Source: Candidatus Endomicrobium embiratermitis
GTDB taxonomy: Bacteria > Elusimicrobiota > Endomicrobiia > Endomicrobiales > Endomicrobiaceae
Reading direction: 5' to 3'
NCBI GenBank assembly: GCA_009781315.1
Contig: WQYI01000010.1
Span: 1 to 64,000, forward strand
DNA length: 64,000 bases
Shown here: positions 60,721 to 64,000 of the stretch, piece after piece
Layout of the letters: each line of letters opens with the position of its first letter
How positions within the stretch are numbered: position 1 is the stretch's first letter
Notes under the pieces: generated by a model
The model's input: the letters and a program-made list of their open reading frames with translations, nothing else
The model's database searches: none
Told to the model about the DNA's origin: nothing
Made by a program: the position numbers and the translations under genes

Positions 60721-62064
60721 ATGAAAAACATATTGATGACACTATTGCCGATACTTCTTATATCGTCTTCTCTAAACGCTTCATTTTTGCCTACTCCCAA
60801 TCCTTACAAAATGGGACCTGAAGGCAGAAGCGTTGAAGATTTAAGAGATTTTGCCAAACCTAACCGCATGTTTCAAATTCTTCCCAACAGGCCTATAGTC
60901 GCTACCGACGCGTCAGGTTCGAGGTTATATTTTACGCCGACCGGAAGGCTTGCCGTAAGCATATCAAAAGACGGAAAAACCACTTATTCTCTTAACGGCA
61001 TAACTAAAACACGCGACGCTCAGGGAAATCTTACAAGCGTTGCCCGGAATATAAAAGGAACAAACAAAATAGAAGTAGCAAACGAATTCGGCGAGATAAT
61101 TTCTCACAGAGAAACCGGTCTTGGCGGTAAAGTCGTAAAAGAATACGATAAAGACTATAATCTTACAAGAACTTTCGAATATAATAAATACGGCAAGACT
61201 ATCTCGGCGATTACAAACGAAATGACTAAAGGAAAAACGGTTTTTGACGAAAAAGGTTTGGCTTCTTACGAGCTTGATTACGAAGGCAACCGTATGGCAA
61301 AGTACATATATGACGACAAAAACAGATTAAACGTGAAAGTTGATATGTACGGCAACAAAACGCATTATTCGGTAAACGGAGAAATGTTATATACTGAAAA
61401 TAAAGACGGAGTCGTGCTTGCGAAGTACAATTATATTTACGACGACAAAGGCAATTATGTTCTTGAAAATTCTTTTGATCCTTTAACTAGAGAGACAACA
61501 TATTTTGAGAACGGCAAACAAACGGTTGCAAAAAATTACGCCGGAGCTATAACGACGGATTATTTTTGGAACGGTTCAAAACTTATTTCTACGTTTAACA
61601 GAGAAAATCAGGAGACTACGTGGTACGATATTGAAGGAAGAACTTTATACACTTCGTTTAACGACGAGGCTATAAGCAAAAATTTATATTATAAAGGCCA
61701 GCTTGTAGGCGTTTGGGACGTGAGAACCAACCAAGTGACGATTTTTAAAAACGAGAGAAGAGAGATGGTTTTGCAATTAGGAGATGTAGGGGCTGCCGTT
61801 ACGGAAGCCAGCGATATAGTACGTTATTCCAACGGTACGGATGAGCTTTTATTTAGAAATAAGTATGTTAACGACGGAACGATTAAAATTCCCGAAGGTT
61901 TTAGCTATGTTGACACGTTTAAAGGCTACGTTTTATCCGAGAAAAGCGACGGCAGCGGAAATATAGTTTCTTATGAACAGATTTTTGAACCTACCGGCGA
62001 ATTTATAAAAAAATGGATTGACGCCGGTTTAATTGATGAAAAATCATTAGTGAATCCGTTATAG
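60721..62064 (+). CDS. Exported protein with YD/RHS-like repeats
   Basis: The 447-residue product starts with a signal peptide (MKNILMTLLPILLISSSLNA) and is followed by many short beta-type repeats around Tyr-Asp, Asn-Gly and Tyr-Phe pairs, for example YEYDKDYN-like EYDKDYNLTRTFEYNKYGKT and TYFENGKQTVAKNYAGAITT. This is loosely like RHS/YD repeat proteins, but no toxin tip or RHS core motif is seen, so it may be a stand-alone cell-surface beta-structure. The start is preceded by GGAGGGGGG. It belongs to the exported-protein cluster at the end of the window. Confidence 0.6.
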   Translation: MKNILMTLLPILLISSSLNASFLPTPNPYKMGPEGRSVEDLRDFAKPNRMFQILPNRPIVATDASGSRLYFTPTGRLAVSISKDGKTTYSLNGITKTRDAQGNLTSVARNIKGTNKIEVANEFGEIISHRETGLGGKVVKEYDKDYNLTRTFEYNKYGKTISAITNEMTKGKTVFDEKGLASYELDYEGNRMAKYIYDDKNRLNVKVDMYGNKTHYSVNGEMLYTENKDGVVLAKYNYIYDDKGNYVLENSFDPLTRETTYFENGKQTVAKNYAGAITTDYFWNGSKLISTFNRENQETTWYDIEGRTLYTSFNDEAISKNLYYKGQLVGVWDVRTNQVTIFKNERREMVLQLGDVGAAVTEASDIVRYSNGTDELLFRNKYVNDGTIKIPEGFSYVDTFKGYVLSEKSDGSGNIVSYEQIFEPTGEFIKKWIDAGLIDEKSLVNPL

Positions 62065-62096
62065 TTATTAACAATTGTTGAAAAGTTAAAAAGTTG

Positions 62097-62124
62097 TTGC
62101 AAAATGTAGTAAATTAGCTATAAT
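62097..62124 (+). promoter_or_regulatory. Promoter of the 62128 gene, leaderless layout
   Basis: TTGCAA (62097-62102) and TATAAT (62119-62124) are 16 bases apart. The start codon at 62128 lies only 3 bases after the -10 box, so transcription would begin inside the first codons; a second ATG at 62137 is then the likelier start. Confidence 0.5.
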
Positions 62125-62127
62125 TTT

Positions 62128-62763
62128 ATGAGAAAAATGAAAACTGGAAAATTAAACTATCATCGTCAGGGTTTAAAAAAGGCGTCAATCTTTAAGATTG
62201 CCGTCGTTGTGGTTTTTTCATTAGTTTTCAATGCTATTAACCTTTCCGCTTTTTATAAAGCCGATATTTACGCAGATAAAAATATTATACAGTTGGGCAC
62301 CGGCTTGAGCAGGATTTACAGCAATATAAATCTTCCGATAAAAATCGTCAACGATTTGTTTAATTCCGGCAATTCTTTTAATGACGTTTCAAACGATACC
62401 CAAACAAATTTAAGAGACGTTTACGCAGTGATTTTTCATAAAAAATCAAACACAAAGTCAACGGAAGAAATTAAATCCTCGGCGTTGCCTTTTTCCGGAG
62501 GCAGCGCTAAATTCGTAATCAACGGAGCGTATTTGTTTTCGGAGCGGCAATATAAAAGTTTATTCGATCGTTTTGACAATAATGATTTTCGATGTTTGCT
62601 GCTTTTATTAATTATTATGCTGTCGTTACCAAGAGGCATCCCTGTAAGAATAAAAAAGATGTTAAATATAACTTTTTTTGCTTGCCCGATTTTGTTTTAT
62701 AACAAAATTGGGTTTTTCCGTTTTTATACGGCAAGCAACGGAGGGCTAAATGAAAACAATTAA
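62128..62763 (+). CDS. Unrecognised exported or membrane protein
   Basis: I do not recognise a family. The 211-residue product (or 208 if it starts at the ATG at 62137, which the promoter position favours) has a basic N-terminus, a membrane helix at about residues 22-42, a soluble segment, and a second hydrophobic stretch near the end (about 154-190) containing LLLLLIIMLSLPRGIP. It ends 19 bases before a paralogue of the 43915 fusion protein and may work with it. Confidence 0.5.
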   Translation: MRKMKTGKLNYHRQGLKKASIFKIAVVVVFSLVFNAINLSAFYKADIYADKNIIQLGTGLSRIYSNINLPIKIVNDLFNSGNSFNDVSNDTQTNLRDVYAVIFHKKSNTKSTEEIKSSALPFSGGSAKFVINGAYLFSERQYKSLFDRFDNNDFRCLLLLLIIMLSLPRGIPVRIKKMLNITFFACPILFYNKIGFFRFYTASNGGLNENN

Positions 62764-62782
62764 TAATTTAATCAGGAGAGTT

Positions 62783-64000
62783 ATGAGTAAGCTCCGACCA
62801 TCCCTGTTCTCAAAATCTATCCGCTGTGTCATTGAGGGCGTAGGAAAACAATTCAGAGTTGTCGGTCTCTGGTTTGCCCAGCTTAACGCCGTAAAACTTA
62901 TAGCTCTTTTTATTATTAATTGTTTCCTTTTATCTTTTGTTTACGGTCAAAGCATAGCAATGGTCGTTGATAACATAAAACAAACCGAACAGTTTAAACA
63001 GGTGTTTTCGGATTTTACTCTTCCGTATTCTTACGGTAAGATCACTTCCGCTAATTTCGCTGACAGCGATACGGTAATAATCAAAATTCAGGATTTGCAT
63101 TCGCATCCCGAAACGCAAAAGAATATAAGCAATATCATAAAAACTTTCGACAAAGAATACGGCGTCAAAAATGTCTATCTTGAAGGCGCGTACGGTCAGG
63201 TTGACACGTCGTGGCTTGCCAATATATCCGACAAAGACATTAAAGAAAAAGTTTTGACGGCTTTAATAGACAGCGGAAGGCTTACAGGCGCGGAATATTA
63301 TTCCGTAACAAGCAACCGCCCTACGGTTATCAAAGGTCTTGAAAATAAAGACGAATATCTCGCTAACCTTAAAAGATTCGGCGATATATTGAACTCCCAA
63401 ACTGAGATTGGCCTTATTTTAGACAGCCTTAAAGCCGACGCCGATGTTCTTAAGAGCATGTATTTCAACAGAAGACAGCAAAAAATAGACGAGTTGTCGA
63501 AAGAATACGCGGCGGGACAAATTGACGCGAAAAAGTATTTCGCGCTGATGGCAAAACATACCGAAAATCTCGGTATAGATATGTATAAATATGAGAACAT
63601 AGAAACCTATGTAAATCTTTTGGCTGAAGGCAAAAAAATAAATTACAAAAGAGCCACTGAAGAACTTCAGATGTTTGTGATGGTACTGAAAGAAAAATTG
63701 CCTTATTCCGCGTATAAAATGATTGCCGATTCTACAAACAATTTTACGGAACTCGACAGGCTTTATACGTATTTTATAAAGCTTTCAAAAGACAACCATA
63801 TAGATTTGTCAATCAATTTCCCCGAGTTAACCAAATTTTTTAATTATATAGATCTAAGCCAAAAAGTCAATCCGTTGGAAATGCTTAAAGAAGAAGAAAA
63901 ACTTGCAGACGAAATCAATTTTGAATTTTCGACAAATAACAGCGAAAGAGAAGTGGTGTTTTTGACGGGTTTTATAAAGTATTTGAAAGATTTCTATTCA
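62783..64000 (+). CDS. Large exported protein with Tiki/ChaN-like domain (partial, 3' end outside window)
   Basis: The frame is open from ATG at 62783 to the window edge (406 codons), with CAGGAGAG just upstream. After a membrane or signal segment (about residues 40-57, ending SFVYG) comes a domain with KIQDLHSHPETQKN (His106), VYLEGAYGQVDTSWL, LIDSGRLTGAEYYS and IKGLENKDEY. These align closely with the N-terminal domain of the fusion protein at 43915 (DLHCDG, VYLEGAD, GFLTGAEYYA, IKGLEKES). The remainder, visible to about residue 406, is helical and continues past the edge. A radical SAM part downstream is possible but not visible. Confidence 0.7.
   Translation, partial: MSKLRPSLFSKSIRCVIEGVGKQFRVVGLWFAQLNAVKLIALFIINCFLLSFVYGQSIAMVVDNIKQTEQFKQVFSDFTLPYSYGKITSANFADSDTVIIKIQDLHSHPETQKNISNIIKTFDKEYGVKNVYLEGAYGQVDTSWLANISDKDIKEKVLTALIDSGRLTGAEYYSVTSNRPTVIKGLENKDEYLANLKRFGDILNSQTEIGLILDSLKADADVLKSMYFNRRQQKIDELSKEYAAGQIDAKKYFALMAKHTENLGIDMYKYENIETYVNLLAEGKKINYKRATEELQMFVMVLKEKLPYSAYKMIADSTNNFTELDRLYTYFIKLSKDNHIDLSINFPELTKFFNYIDLSQKVNPLEMLKEEEKLADEINFEFSTNNSEREVVFLTGFIKYLKDFYS

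Overview
The window is a gene-dense stretch of a low-GC bacterial chromosome. By eye, Lys is mostly AAA, Ile often ATA and Arg mostly AGA/AGG. The gene set (Fe-S-type PurF, a [FeFe]-hydrogenase maturase, cupin-type regulators beside acyl-CoA synthetases, AT-rich dispersed repeats) suggests Elusimicrobiota, possibly an Endomicrobium-like gut lineage. That placement is inference from memory; no rRNA gene is present to test it. All of the roughly 55 genes I accept lie on the + strand, often with 1-20 bp overlaps.

Layout: 1-130 is the right end of an IS200/IS605-type element. 203-2078 holds rmuC and an RNase H-like gene. 2127-6923 holds two paralogous pairs of XRE-cupin regulator plus AMP-forming acyl-CoA synthetase, followed by pta (6959-7963), an amidohydrolase and a Sel1-repeat protein. 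10291-22045 runs ABC ATPase, mprF, tilS, hpt, ftsH, folE, folP, cdaA, a 32-residue CdaR-like membrane peptide, glmM and pdxJ. 22047-27978 has glmS, nagB, acpS, an NAD(P)HX dehydratase, an M20 peptidase and an unknown protein. 28217-36609 has carA-carB, two membrane proteins, a PurF homologue and a DUF1846 protein. 36729-43801 has a PIN-PhoH ATPase, a PHP phosphoesterase, a DUF2779 nuclease, a shortened flippase, hydE and mnmA. 43915-47679 encodes a very unusual secreted Tiki-like/B12-binding/radical-SAM fusion. 47909-56177 has sugar-nucleotide genes around recA, then metK-ahcY. 56205-60152 is a riboflavin operon under an FMN riboswitch. 60240-64000 is a set of exported proteins ending in a gene that leaves the window and is a paralogue of the 43915 protein.

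Two things stand out. First, many intergenic gaps are filled by a family of inverted-repeat elements. Their arms are degenerate 7-bp tandem repeats, their borders approximate TTAACGRCA and TGYCGTTAA, and their centres are small hairpins. They lie between a stop codon and the next ribosome binding site, often share the stop codon with the upstream gene, and have supplied the last residues of several proteins; MetK and the PHP protein end identically for this reason. Second, two glutamine amidotransferases only a few kb apart have each lost a catalytic glutaminase residue: CarA has Tyr for the catalytic His, and PurF has Gly for the Cys nucleophile. GlmS, also in the window, keeps its Cys. This hints at nitrogen donation from free ammonia in carbamoyl-phosphate synthesis and perhaps in purine synthesis.
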